Of a stretch of DNA of 64,000 nt, positions 41,482-49,973 are shown piece by piece. Location of the stretch: assembly GCF_050281185.1 (NCBI RefSeq), contig NZ_JBNNWS010000007.1:124001-188000 (forward strand), in the 5' to 3' direction. Below the pieces are notes generated by a model that did no database searches, was not told where the DNA came from, and saw only the letters and a program-made list of their open reading frames with translations. This DNA is from Heyndrickxia sp050281185. Its GTDB lineage: Bacteria > Bacillota > Bacilli > Bacillales > Bacillaceae_C. The translations under genes and the position numbers were made by a program. Each line of letters begins with the position of its first letter. The stretch's first letter is position 1.

Positions 41482-42849
41482 ATGAAGAAACTAATTGTTT
41501 TATTATTATCTATTATTCTAGTCATTTCAATGGCTGGATGTAGTAGTAAAGAAACCGGAGGAAAGACTAAGGATGGTAAGGATATTATCACGGTATGGAC
41601 ATATCCTCATTATCCAGCACATCCAGAAATTGGACAAAAAAGTTATGAAGACCATCTTAAGGAATTAATTGCTGATATTGAAAAAGAAAATAAAGATATT
41701 AAGGTCAAATATGAAATTCTTTCATGGGAAGAAGGGGCTAAGAAATTTGATGTTGCTTTAAACTCTGGAAATCCACCAGATGTTTTCTTCTCTACAATGC
41801 AGCCAAAGTATATTAATACAGGTCTTGCTATACCATTAGATAAGTATTTAGATAAAGATGACCTTGAAGATTTAGAACCATTTGCGAAGGAAAACTTCAC
41901 ACTTGATGGGAAAATATGGGCAGTATCGCAATGGATTGCACTTCATTCTTGGGGAGGAAATCGAGCTCTATTAGAAGAAGCAGGAGTAGATATTGCTAAA
42001 ATACAAAAAGATGGCTGGACATGGGAGGAATTTTACGATATTGCAAAGAAATTTACAGGTAAAAAGACAAAGGATGGGAAAGACCTTTATGGTTTCCTAA
42101 CACAAGGAAAATCACCTGAAACTTTCGGGCATTTGATGAGAAACTATGGCATATTAAGGTCTCTATCTCCAGAGGGTAAGTTTCAATGGGGAGGAAAAGA
42201 GGCAGTAGAAACATTAGAATTCTTGAAAAAATTAATGGATGAAAAAATAATGCCAAAAGAAACAGCCGGTATCGATGAACAAAAAATGATAGACATGTTT
42301 AATGATGGACAAGCAGCTATTTTCGGAAGAACAGGTCCATATCAAATCACACAAAATGACAATAGAAACAAAGAGATAGATGAAGGAAAAATAAAAGGTG
42401 AGAAAATAGATATGGTTTTACTGCCTTTCCCACATCATGAAGGTTCAAAAGAAGTAGCTACCGGTGGCGGTGGTGGTATGTGGTTATTCAAACAAAAAAA
42501 TTATAAAGGGGATAAGCATACAGACAATGCTGCAAAAGTACTAAAATACCTAACAGGAACTAAATCAAGTATAACTGCAGCTACACAATTCATTCCGCCT
42601 GCAAGAAAATCTGGTCAAAAAATGTATTCAGATATGCTACAGTTTGATACTGACAATGGTAAGTTTATTCAAAGAACATTGGGATATGTTGTAAGGGCAC
42701 CTCAATTAGATCCAGTGATGGCTCAAAAAGACGGACAAATTGATGCAGATGGAGTAGAACCGAAATTCCAAGGTTTCTTAGCCGGTGAATTAACACCTAA
42801 AGAAACGGTTGAGCAGTGGACTAAAATTGCAGAAAGTATTTTGAAATAA
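41482..42849 (+). CDS. Sugar ABC transporter solute-binding lipoprotein (1)
   Basis: A 455-aa family 1 extracellular binding protein. The lipoprotein signal MKKLIVLLLSIILVISMAGC has Cys20. The mature part shows the class pattern TVWTYPHYPAHPE, ALNSGNPPDVFF, WEEFYDIAKKFTG and GRTGPYQIT. It would deliver an oligosaccharide or muropeptide fragment to the permeases that follow. It is bracketed by an orphan Shine-Dalgarno upstream and a stable hairpin downstream, which should raise its mRNA level over that of the membrane genes. Ligand identity is inferred from the operon only. Confidence 0.87.
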   Translation: MKKLIVLLLSIILVISMAGCSSKETGGKTKDGKDIITVWTYPHYPAHPEIGQKSYEDHLKELIADIEKENKDIKVKYEILSWEEGAKKFDVALNSGNPPDVFFSTMQPKYINTGLAIPLDKYLDKDDLEDLEPFAKENFTLDGKIWAVSQWIALHSWGGNRALLEEAGVDIAKIQKDGWTWEEFYDIAKKFTGKKTKDGKDLYGFLTQGKSPETFGHLMRNYGILRSLSPEGKFQWGGKEAVETLEFLKKLMDEKIMPKETAGIDEQKMIDMFNDGQAAIFGRTGPYQITQNDNRNKEIDEGKIKGEKIDMVLLPFPHHEGSKEVATGGGGGMWLFKQKNYKGDKHTDNAAKVLKYLTGTKSSITAATQFIPPARKSGQKMYSDMLQFDTDNGKFIQRTLGYVVRAPQLDPVMAQKDGQIDADGVEPKFQGFLAGELTPKETVEQWTKIAESILK

Positions 42850-42861
42850 ACCTTAATAAGA

Positions 42862-42883
42862 TTTCCCGCCTTTTGGCGGGAAT
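42862..42883 (+). promoter_or_regulatory. Intercistronic hairpin after the binding-protein gene
   Basis: ATTCCCGCC-TTTT-GGCGGGAAT, a 9-bp stem without a T-run, starts 13 bases after the stop. It is placed to protect the 3' end of the binding-protein message or to attenuate read-through into the permease genes. Confidence 0.75.
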
Positions 42884-42925
42884 CCTTTCATCGCTAGCTA
42901 AAAAAATGTGAAGGAGATGAAAACT

Positions 42926-43849
42926 ATGGCCACTGTTCTTAGGGAAAATAAAAAGCGATGGTCATGGGGGATCGCAAAACAATTTATTAAAGACTATGGA
43001 TGGTGTTATATATTTATTGCTCTTCCAGTTCTTTTGTTTCTTGTATTTACTGTGTATCCTCTTATATCAGCATTTATCATGAGTTTTCAGGAATATGGAA
43101 TCTTAGAGTCTAGATATATAGGTTTAGAAAACTATAAGAAATTACTTGGTAGTGAAATTTTTTGGAAATCAATAAAAAACACAGTGATATATACAGTTGG
43201 CACTGTACCTGTAAGTATTATCATATCCTTTCTATTATCGTTATTAATTTTCCCATTAAATAAAAGATCTCAAACCTTTTTTAAAGCATCCTTTTATTTA
43301 CCAGCAGTAACTTCAGGAGTAACGATGTCACTTATATGGTTATGGATGTTTGATCCAACAAAATCAGGATTAATTAATCTTTTTTTAAGTTGGTTTGGCA
43401 TTGATCAGCATATGTGGCTGGCAAGTTCAGATACTGCTTTATTTTCTTTAATGTTGATGACATATATTGGTGGACATGGTAGTGGGATTATCCTGTATAT
43501 GGCAGCAATGGGTGGGATACCAAAATCTTTATACGAAGCAGCTGATATTGATGCTGCAAGCTGGTGGTCAAAAATTAAAAATATAACGTGGCCGCTATTA
43601 AAACCAACAACTTTATATATGTTAATAACCGGAATTATTGGTTCGTTTCAAGTGTTTGAAGCAACGTATGTTATGACACAGGGTGGACCAAATTTTGCAA
43701 CGACAACCATTGCATATTTGATTTACAAGCATGCATTTGAATATTACCAATTTGGATTAGCATCGGCAGAGGCTTTTGTCTTAGGGGTAATTATTATTAT
43801 AGTTTCCGTTCTACAATTTAAGTATATGTCGAGTGACGTAGAATATTAG
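42926..43849 (+). CDS. Sugar ABC transporter permease, MalF-like (1)
   Basis: A 307-aa CUT1-type permease with six helices and the EAA loop SLYEAADIDAASWWSKIKNITWPLLKPT near residues 205-232. ATG 42926 follows AAGGAGATG; the longer frame starts inside that site. It pairs with the next gene to form the membrane channel. Confidence 0.88.
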   Translation: MATVLRENKKRWSWGIAKQFIKDYGWCYIFIALPVLLFLVFTVYPLISAFIMSFQEYGILESRYIGLENYKKLLGSEIFWKSIKNTVIYTVGTVPVSIIISFLLSLLIFPLNKRSQTFFKASFYLPAVTSGVTMSLIWLWMFDPTKSGLINLFLSWFGIDQHMWLASSDTALFSLMLMTYIGGHGSGIILYMAAMGGIPKSLYEAADIDAASWWSKIKNITWPLLKPTTLYMLITGIIGSFQVFEATYVMTQGGPNFATTTIAYLIYKHAFEYYQFGLASAEAFVLGVIIIIVSVLQFKYMSSDVEY

Positions 43850-43861
43850 GAGGATAGTAAC

Positions 43862-44758
43862 ATGGAATTACAACCAACAACTAATCCCCAACATCAAATG
43901 GATATTGATGAGAAGAGAGAGAAGAATAAAAAAGTTTTAAGAACATGTGGATTTATTATTATTTACATAGTATTGGGGATATGGGCAATTTTCACTTTCG
44001 TCCCCTTCATTTGGATGATTAGTTCTTCTTTTAAAGATTCATCAGCGATAACTGCTGTTCCTCCCCAATTAATACCTGAACATCCTACTTTAGATGCTTT
44101 TAAGAGAATATTTGAAATGGGTGGATTAGGCAGGTGGTTTCTTAATAGTATTATTGTCGCAGGAATAAGTACTATAATTAATGTTTTTTTTGCATCTTTA
44201 GCAGGATATGCATTTTCGAAATTAAAATTTCCAGGAAGAAATACAATTTTTTGGATTCTTTTATCAACGATGATGATACCTGGACAGGTAACATTAATTC
44301 CATTATATATTTTAGTTGTAAATACATTTCATTTAGAAAACACATATGTAGGATTAATCGTTCCAGGAATGGTTAGCGTCGGTAGTATTTTCTTAATGAA
44401 ACAATTTATGAGTTCTTTACCTAGCTCATTGATTGATGCTGGAAGAATAGATGCATGTAGTGAGTTTGGTGTATTCTGGAAAATAATTCTTCCGATTTCG
44501 AAACCTGGATTAGCAGTCTTGGCTATATTTACATTCGTTGGACATTGGAATAGCTTTTTTTGGCCATTTTTAATAACGAATACAAACACAATGAGAACAT
44601 TACAGGTAGGTTTAACAACATTTAGATTTGAACATTTACAGGACTACGGAGCTATGATGGCAGGGGCGGTTTGTAGCGCAATTCCTATGATTATTGTATT
44701 CCTTGCATTACAAAAGTATTTCTTACGTGGTATTACTATAGGAGCTGTTAAAGGTTAG
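43862..44758 (+). CDS. Sugar ABC transporter permease, MalG-like (1)
   Basis: A 298-aa CUT1 permease with a polar N-terminal tail of about 28 residues, then six helices. The EAA-like loop is SSLIDAGRIDACSEFGVFWKI near residues 182-202, with Asp in the usual Glu position. AGGAGG precedes the ATG by 8 bases. Third gene of the importer. Confidence 0.88.
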   Translation: MELQPTTNPQHQMDIDEKREKNKKVLRTCGFIIIYIVLGIWAIFTFVPFIWMISSSFKDSSAITAVPPQLIPEHPTLDAFKRIFEMGGLGRWFLNSIIVAGISTIINVFFASLAGYAFSKLKFPGRNTIFWILLSTMMIPGQVTLIPLYILVVNTFHLENTYVGLIVPGMVSVGSIFLMKQFMSSLPSSLIDAGRIDACSEFGVFWKIILPISKPGLAVLAIFTFVGHWNSFFWPFLITNTNTMRTLQVGLTTFRFEHLQDYGAMMAGAVCSAIPMIIVFLALQKYFLRGITIGAVKG

Positions 44759-44769
44759 GAGGAATTTCA

Positions 44770-45870
44770 GTGGCAGAAGTGAAATTTGTCAATGTTATTA
44801 AGGAGTTTGAAGATGAGAAAAAAGGTAAGGTTCGTGCCGTAAATAACGCGAATTTTACTGTTAAAGATAAAGAATTTCTTGTTTTTGTTGGACCTTCGGG
44901 TTGCGGGAAAACGACTTCCTTGCGAATGGTTGCTGGACTTGAGAGACAATCTAGTGGGGATATTTACATTGGCAATAGATTAGTGAATAAGGTACATCCA
45001 AAGGATAGGGATATTGCTATGGTTTTTCAGGATTATGCCCTTTATCCACATATGACAATTAAAGAGAATCTAGCATTTGGATTGAAAAATTTAAAAACCC
45101 CAAAAGCTGATATAGAAGCAAAGATTAAAGAGGCTGCAGCCATTTTGAGTATAGAGAATCTTTTAGATCGTAAACCGCGAGAATTAAGTGGTGGACAAAA
45201 GCAGCGGATCGCTGTTGGAAGGGCAATAGTTCGAAATCCAAGTGTTTTCTTATTTGATGAGCCATTAAGTAATTTGGATGCTAAATTAAGAGTACAAATG
45301 CGTGTGGAACTTTCTGAGTTACATAAAAGGCTGGGAGCAACTGTCATTTACGTAACGCATGACCAAGTTGAAGCAATGACATTAGGTCAAAGGATAGTCG
45401 TTATGAATCAAGGTGAAATTCAACAAATCGCTTCACCGGAAGAATTATATGAATTTCCAAATAATATGTTTGTAGCAGGCTTCATTGGTTCACCGCCTAT
45501 GAATTTTGTCAAGGCTAGGTTAGATGGAAATCAATTAATTACTTCGGATTATACATTTACAGTACCGGAAAAACTGATGGGAAAATACAAAAGCTATCAG
45601 AACAAAGAGGTTATTCTAGGAATAAGACCTGAGGATATTATTTCTACCAATCTACTAAGTGCTCAACCTGAAGTCAATGTTGTAAATCCTACGTTAAAGG
45701 TAGTTGAACATTTGGGGGCAGAGTTACTCTTTTACTTTAATATTGGTGATGACCAAATTACTGGTAGAGTAACTGCTGATGCAAAACTTAGCAGCCTTAC
45801 AAAAGTTGAGTTATTTTTTAATTTAGAAAAAATGCATCTTTTTGACCCTGCGACTCAGGAAAGAATTTGA
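44770..45870 (+). CDS. Sugar ABC transporter ATPase, MsmX/UgpC type
   Basis: A 366-aa CUT1 ATPase with Walker A GPSGCGKTT near residues 39-47, Q-loop MVFQDYALYPHM, signature LSGGQKQRIAVGRA, Walker B VFLFDEPLSNLDAKLR and YVTHDQVEAMTLG. A C-terminal TOBE/OB regulatory domain follows (GIRPEDI). GTG start behind AGGAGG. Most Bacillus sugar importers borrow one shared MsmX; an operon-embedded ATPase is less usual. It could also serve the second permease set at 51267-53047, which lacks an ATPase. Confidence 0.9.
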   Translation: MAEVKFVNVIKEFEDEKKGKVRAVNNANFTVKDKEFLVFVGPSGCGKTTSLRMVAGLERQSSGDIYIGNRLVNKVHPKDRDIAMVFQDYALYPHMTIKENLAFGLKNLKTPKADIEAKIKEAAAILSIENLLDRKPRELSGGQKQRIAVGRAIVRNPSVFLFDEPLSNLDAKLRVQMRVELSELHKRLGATVIYVTHDQVEAMTLGQRIVVMNQGEIQQIASPEELYEFPNNMFVAGFIGSPPMNFVKARLDGNQLITSDYTFTVPEKLMGKYKSYQNKEVILGIRPEDIISTNLLSAQPEVNVVNPTLKVVEHLGAELLFYFNIGDDQITGRVTADAKLSSLTKVELFFNLEKMHLFDPATQERI

Positions 45871-45906
45871 AATTTTTAAAATTGAAGAAGGAACGGTGAT
45901 AATCAT

Positions 45907-46593
45907 ATGCTATCGATCAGCAAATTACTGAAAAAAACGGGACATCAAATCTTTTTGAACATTCTAACAGTACTGGGAGTTAGTATATGTTGGTCATTAT
46001 TTATCGTTCCTGCCGTATTCTTACTCCCAATAACTTGGGCAATTGCCTATTTGATGATTATCTTTTTGCCGGCTACAACGGCTGTTTACGCTGTAATTCA
46101 GCACGTTTTAGAAGGGAAAAAGTATAAGTTAGGAATGTTTCTGAAGTCTTTTGCTTACTTTTTCAAAAGAGCATTCCTTCTTGGTTTAATTTATAGCTTA
46201 GCGGTAATCATTCCTTTATCCGAATGGTGGTACTACTTAAATATAAATAATAGTTACTTCATTTTCATTTTTGCAGTGTTTCAAACCTATCTTTGCTTAA
46301 CTTTTCTTGCGACGCAGGTGTATGCCATTCCTCTTTTAGTATTAAAAGATGTAAAGGCAATTAAAGCTATGAATCAATCTATAAAGGAGTTTATGGGACA
46401 TACATGGTATACGATTGGACTTTTTGTGCAAATTCTCTGTATCACACTTTTAATTAGCTTTACTATCATCGGGTTCTTTTTACTATTTATTGGAATGCTT
46501 TCTATCTTTGTATTAAATGCAACAAAGAATTTGGAGCTAGGTAAGAAAGAAAAACGTGTCGCAGAGGAAAAAAGAATTGAGCAGACGGTATAA
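45907..46593 (+). CDS. YesL-family (DUF624) membrane protein
   Basis: A 228-aa protein with five to six hydrophobic helices and a charged C-terminal tail. It resembles DUF624/YesL proteins, which are regularly found inside operons for sugar ABC importers in bacilli but have no established biochemical role. The start follows GAAGGAACGGTG. It is encoded between the importer ATPase and namZ. Confidence 0.7.
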   Translation: MLSISKLLKKTGHQIFLNILTVLGVSICWSLFIVPAVFLLPITWAIAYLMIIFLPATTAVYAVIQHVLEGKKYKLGMFLKSFAYFFKRAFLLGLIYSLAVIIPLSEWWYYLNINNSYFIFIFAVFQTYLCLTFLATQVYAIPLLVLKDVKAIKAMNQSIKEFMGHTWYTIGLFVQILCITLLISFTIIGFFLLFIGMLSIFVLNATKNLELGKKEKRVAEEKRIEQTV

Positions 46594-46658
46594 GCTTAGA
46601 GAAGAGCTTCAAATTACAAAAATAGATTTGCCTTTCACTGAAAGGAAGTGTCACTTAC

Positions 46659-47810
46659 ATGAAATTAGGAGTTACTGTATTCTTAGAAGAATACATTTCA
46701 AAATTCCAAAACAAGAGAATCGGCTTAGTCACAAACATGACTGGAGTAAATGAATCACTAATTCCTACTATTGATTTATTCCACGAGCATCCTTCTATTC
46801 ATTTAACAGCATTATATGGACCTGAGCATGGTATCAGAGGAGATGCAAAAGAGGGAGAAAAAGTAGAATCCTTCATTGATAAATATACAGGTTTGCCTGT
46901 ATATAGTCTCTATGGCGCTTCTAAAAAGCCTAGCAAAGAAATGTTGGATCATGTTGATGTAGTAGTTTTTGACCTTCAGGATATTGGAGCACGGTACTAT
47001 ACATTTATTTATACAATGGCCTATGTGATGCAAGCGTGTGCGGAGTATGGAAAGCACTTTGTTGTATTAGACCGGCCAAATCCAATTTCTGGATTATCAA
47101 CAGAAGGGAATTTAGTAGAGGATGATGTTCGTTCATTTGTCGGATTATATCCCATTCCTAATCGCCATGGTATGACAGTCGGAGAAATAGCCCAGCTTTA
47201 TAAATATGAGTTTGGGATTGATTGTGAACTTACTGTTGTTCCTATGACAGGTTGGAGCCGAAAAATGTATTTTGATCAAACAGGATTATTTTGGGTACCT
47301 CCATCACCAAACACAACAGGAATAGATATGAGTACATTATACCCAGGGACTTGTTTAGTTGAAGGAACAAACCTATCAGAAGGGAGAGGAACGACAAGAC
47401 CGTTTGAGTATGTAGGCGCTCCTTTTATTGATGGTTATCGTTTAGCAAAACATTTTAATGAGAAAAAAATTCCTGGGGTATTGGCTAGACCTGTTTCTTT
47501 TATCCCAACTTATCAAAAACATAAGGATCAAGTGTGTGAAGGGATTCAATTGCATGTAGTTGACCGCTTTAACCTTCACTCCTTAAAAGCTGGATTAACA
47601 TTGCTAGAATTAGTAGCAGAAATGTACCCTAAACAATTTCAATTTAATAAAAATGAAGCGAATGGGAAGTATTTTTTTGACTTATTAGCAGGGACAAAAA
47701 GGCTAAAAAACCAAATATTAAATGGAAGCGTTCATCATTTCCTTGATGAGTGCAATGAGCTCTTGGATGATTTTAATAGAAGAAAAGCACCTTATTTAAT
47801 CTATAAGTAA
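46659..47810 (+). CDS. namZ: Exo-beta-N-acetylmuramidase NamZ (DUF1343/YbbC), cytosolic form
   Basis: A 383-aa DUF1343 protein, clearly related to B. subtilis YbbC/NamZ, the exo-N-acetylmuramidase that removes non-reducing-end MurNAc. Shared blocks are KRIGLVTNMTGVN (19-31), LTALYGPEHGIRGDA (48-62), VVFDLQDIGARYYTFIYTM (106-124), VLDRPNPI, EGTNLSEGRGTTRPFE and GAPFIDG. B. subtilis NamZ has a signal peptide before this start; here residue 1 falls at the beginning of the catalytic domain. The enzyme should therefore act inside the cell on imported MurNAc-GlcNAc chains. AAAGGAAGTG precedes the ATG. Confidence 0.87.
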   Translation: MKLGVTVFLEEYISKFQNKRIGLVTNMTGVNESLIPTIDLFHEHPSIHLTALYGPEHGIRGDAKEGEKVESFIDKYTGLPVYSLYGASKKPSKEMLDHVDVVVFDLQDIGARYYTFIYTMAYVMQACAEYGKHFVVLDRPNPISGLSTEGNLVEDDVRSFVGLYPIPNRHGMTVGEIAQLYKYEFGIDCELTVVPMTGWSRKMYFDQTGLFWVPPSPNTTGIDMSTLYPGTCLVEGTNLSEGRGTTRPFEYVGAPFIDGYRLAKHFNEKKIPGVLARPVSFIPTYQKHKDQVCEGIQLHVVDRFNLHSLKAGLTLLELVAEMYPKQFQFNKNEANGKYFFDLLAGTKRLKNQILNGSVHHFLDECNELLDDFNRRKAPYLIYK

Positions 47811-47828
47811 TAGTAAGGAGTGTCCGTA

Positions 47829-48776
47829 TTGATTACCTATCGATGCTACGAATCAGGTGATGAGAAGCAGATCGTTTCTCTCTGGAATAAGAGTTTACAA
47901 AAGGATCCTATTCATTCATTAAGATTTAGGAATTTGGTTTTGTTAGATGCAAATTTTGATCCAAATGGTTTAAGGCTAGCATTTGATAACGATAAATTAG
48001 TTGGATGTGTGTACACTATCAGAAGATTGTTACCTATGTATGGTACGGACTTGGAGCCTGATAATGGCTGGATTCCTTTCTTTTTCATCGATCCTAGCTA
48101 CAGACGATTAGGAATCGGATCTCAATTGATAAAAGAAGCAGTTGAGTTTTTAAAAGCAAAAGGGAGAAAAAATGTCTTTTTTGCTTCTTATGCACCGAAC
48201 TACATTTTGCCGGGAATTGATGAAGATACATATCCAGAAGCGCACGGATTCCTACAAAAACAAGGCTTTGAAAAGCTCTATTCACCTGTTGCTATGGATC
48301 GTAATCTAGTTGGTTATGAAGCTCCTAATGATGTTCGTGATTTGAAGAGTCAGAGGGAATCTGAAGGTTATACCTTTTCTACTTGTGAAGATAAGGATCT
48401 TTATGAAGTCATTCAATTTGCTAATGAAAAGTTCAATCATGATTGGGGAAGAGCCATTCGAGAAGGAATTTTACAAGGCTTGTCCCTAACCCAAATATTA
48501 ATCGCTAGACAGGAACAAAAACTTGTTGGTTTTTGTATGCATGGAGGATATGAAGGTGTTCCAGAACGTTTTGGACCATTTGGAGTAGATCCTGATCAGC
48601 AAGGAAAGGGATTGGGAAAAATTCTTCTGCATGATTGTCTAAACTTAATGCGTTCTAAGGGATTGCATAGTGCTTGGTTCCTTTGGACCGGAGAAAAAAG
48701 TTCAGCAGGCTATCTTTATAAGAAAACGGGCTTTGAAATTACTAGAACATTTCATGTGATGAAAAAGACTTTGTAA
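47829..48776 (+). CDS. Tandem GNAT acetyltransferase (GlmA-like), copy 2
   Basis: A 315-aa two-domain GNAT with the same layout as the protein at 36033. The first acetyl-CoA loop is IDPSYRRLGIGSQLIKEA near residues 93-110; the second is VDPDQQGKGLGKILLHDC near 256-273; the ending has WFLWTGEKSSAGYLYKKTGF. Both share a PGI segment after the first loop and a WTG near the C-terminus. TTG 47829 has AAGGAG 8 bases upstream. It lies 18 bases after namZ, hinting at an amino-sugar or muropeptide substrate. Confidence 0.72.
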   Translation: MITYRCYESGDEKQIVSLWNKSLQKDPIHSLRFRNLVLLDANFDPNGLRLAFDNDKLVGCVYTIRRLLPMYGTDLEPDNGWIPFFFIDPSYRRLGIGSQLIKEAVEFLKAKGRKNVFFASYAPNYILPGIDEDTYPEAHGFLQKQGFEKLYSPVAMDRNLVGYEAPNDVRDLKSQRESEGYTFSTCEDKDLYEVIQFANEKFNHDWGRAIREGILQGLSLTQILIARQEQKLVGFCMHGGYEGVPERFGPFGVDPDQQGKGLGKILLHDCLNLMRSKGLHSAWFLWTGEKSSAGYLYKKTGFEITRTFHVMKKTL

Positions 48777-48790
48777 TACGAATGCAAAAA

Positions 48791-48816
48791 AACTGAAGTG
48801 GAGACTTCGGTTTTTT
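48791..48816 (+). terminator. Terminator of the importer/namZ operon
   Basis: ACTGAAGT-ggag-ACTTCGGT followed by a run of six T. Confidence 0.88.
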
Positions 48817-48817
48817 G

Positions 48818-48847
48818 TTGACTTTATTATATAAAAACAGCTATAAC
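48818..48847 (+). promoter_or_regulatory. Promoter of murR
   Basis: TTGACT (48818-48823), 18 bp, TATAAC (48842-48847), directly after the preceding terminator. Confidence 0.6.
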
Positions 48848-48888
48848 TTGACATAGGTAAATAGAATGATCGAAATGAGGTGGTGTAT

Positions 48889-49752
48889 ATGGCAGTAACA
48901 ACTGGGGGACTAGCTATGCTCTCTGAGATGCTTTCGAAGCTTCCACCATCAGAAAGAAAAATCGCTTCTTATATTTTACAAAATCCACAAGAATCAATTA
49001 CGATGACTGCGAGCGAATTGGGGAAACATAGCTCTACAAGCAGTGCAGCTGTTATAAGATTATGTAAATCATTAGATTTAAAGGGATTTCAGGAATTGAA
49101 ATTAAGGATAGCCGGGGATTTACAAAAAACAAGTGAATACGGGTTCCGTGATATTGAACCAAATGAATCGAGATTTACTATTATTGAAAAGATGACGAAT
49201 AACAGTATTCAAACCATTAAGGAAACTGCAGAATTACTCAGCACAGATGAGCTTTCCAAAGCAGTTGAAGTATTAAAAAAAGCAAATAATATCCATTTCT
49301 TTGGTGTTGGCGCTTCAAGTATCATTGCCCAAGATGCACAGCAAAAATTTTTACGAATTAACAAAAATGCAACTGCATTTTCTGATATTCATATGGCCGC
49401 AACATTAGTTGCCAATGCCCATGAAAATGATGTTGTGTTTGGTATATCGTTTTCTGGAAAAACCTTTGAAGTAGCAAAGATTTTGGAGCTTGCTAATAAG
49501 CAAGGGGCAAAAACGATAAGTCTTACAAAATATGGGGCATCTATTGTTAATGAACAAGCAGAAATCCGATTATATACTTCTGCAACTAGAGAGCCTACAT
49601 TTCGAAGTGGAGCGACCTCATCACGAATAGCTCAACTGCATGTTATTGATATTCTCTTTATGTGTGTAGCTTCTCAAGCATACAATGAAACCGTGAAGTA
49701 TCTTGATGAAACAAGAGATGCAATTAATTTTTTGAGGGAAAAAATTAAATAG
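48889..49752 (+). CDS. murR: MurR/RpiR-family transcriptional regulator
   Basis: A 287-aa regulator with an N-terminal HTH_6 domain (LPPSERKIASYILQNPQE, MTASELGKHSSTSSAAVIRL) in residues 1-77. A C-terminal SIS sugar-phosphate domain contains FFGVGASSIIAQDAQQKFLRI and GISFSGKTFEVAKILELA. The family senses phosphosugars such as MurNAc-6P and usually represses murein-recycling genes. ATG 48889 behind GAGGTGG is preferred over the GTG codons at 48880 and 48883. It has its own promoter and terminator. It is the only regulator in the 27-53 kb region, so it probably controls several of its operons. Confidence 0.82.
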   Translation: MAVTTGGLAMLSEMLSKLPPSERKIASYILQNPQESITMTASELGKHSSTSSAAVIRLCKSLDLKGFQELKLRIAGDLQKTSEYGFRDIEPNESRFTIIEKMTNNSIQTIKETAELLSTDELSKAVEVLKKANNIHFFGVGASSIIAQDAQQKFLRINKNATAFSDIHMAATLVANAHENDVVFGISFSGKTFEVAKILELANKQGAKTISLTKYGASIVNEQAEIRLYTSATREPTFRSGATSSRIAQLHVIDILFMCVASQAYNETVKYLDETRDAINFLREKIK

Positions 49753-49759
49753 TTTATAG

Positions 49760-49791
49760 GGATTAGAATCTTGGATTCTGATCCTTTTTTT
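49760..49791 (+). terminator. Terminator of murR
   Basis: GGATTAGAATC pairs with GATTCTGATCC (one G-T pair), then seven T. Confidence 0.9.
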
Positions 49792-49973
49792 GTGTTAGCA
49801 ATCAATATTCATGTTCTATTTTTTTAAGGTTGTTTATAACTTAAATGTAAGGGTTGTATCATTCTAGCTTTAGTTAGAACCTTAGTTACTAAATGATATA
49901 TCCAAGAATTGCTGTTGATCTCTTCCACATTATCGCAGGGGGAAATATAACATTTTAAAGGGGGAAAGTTCAA

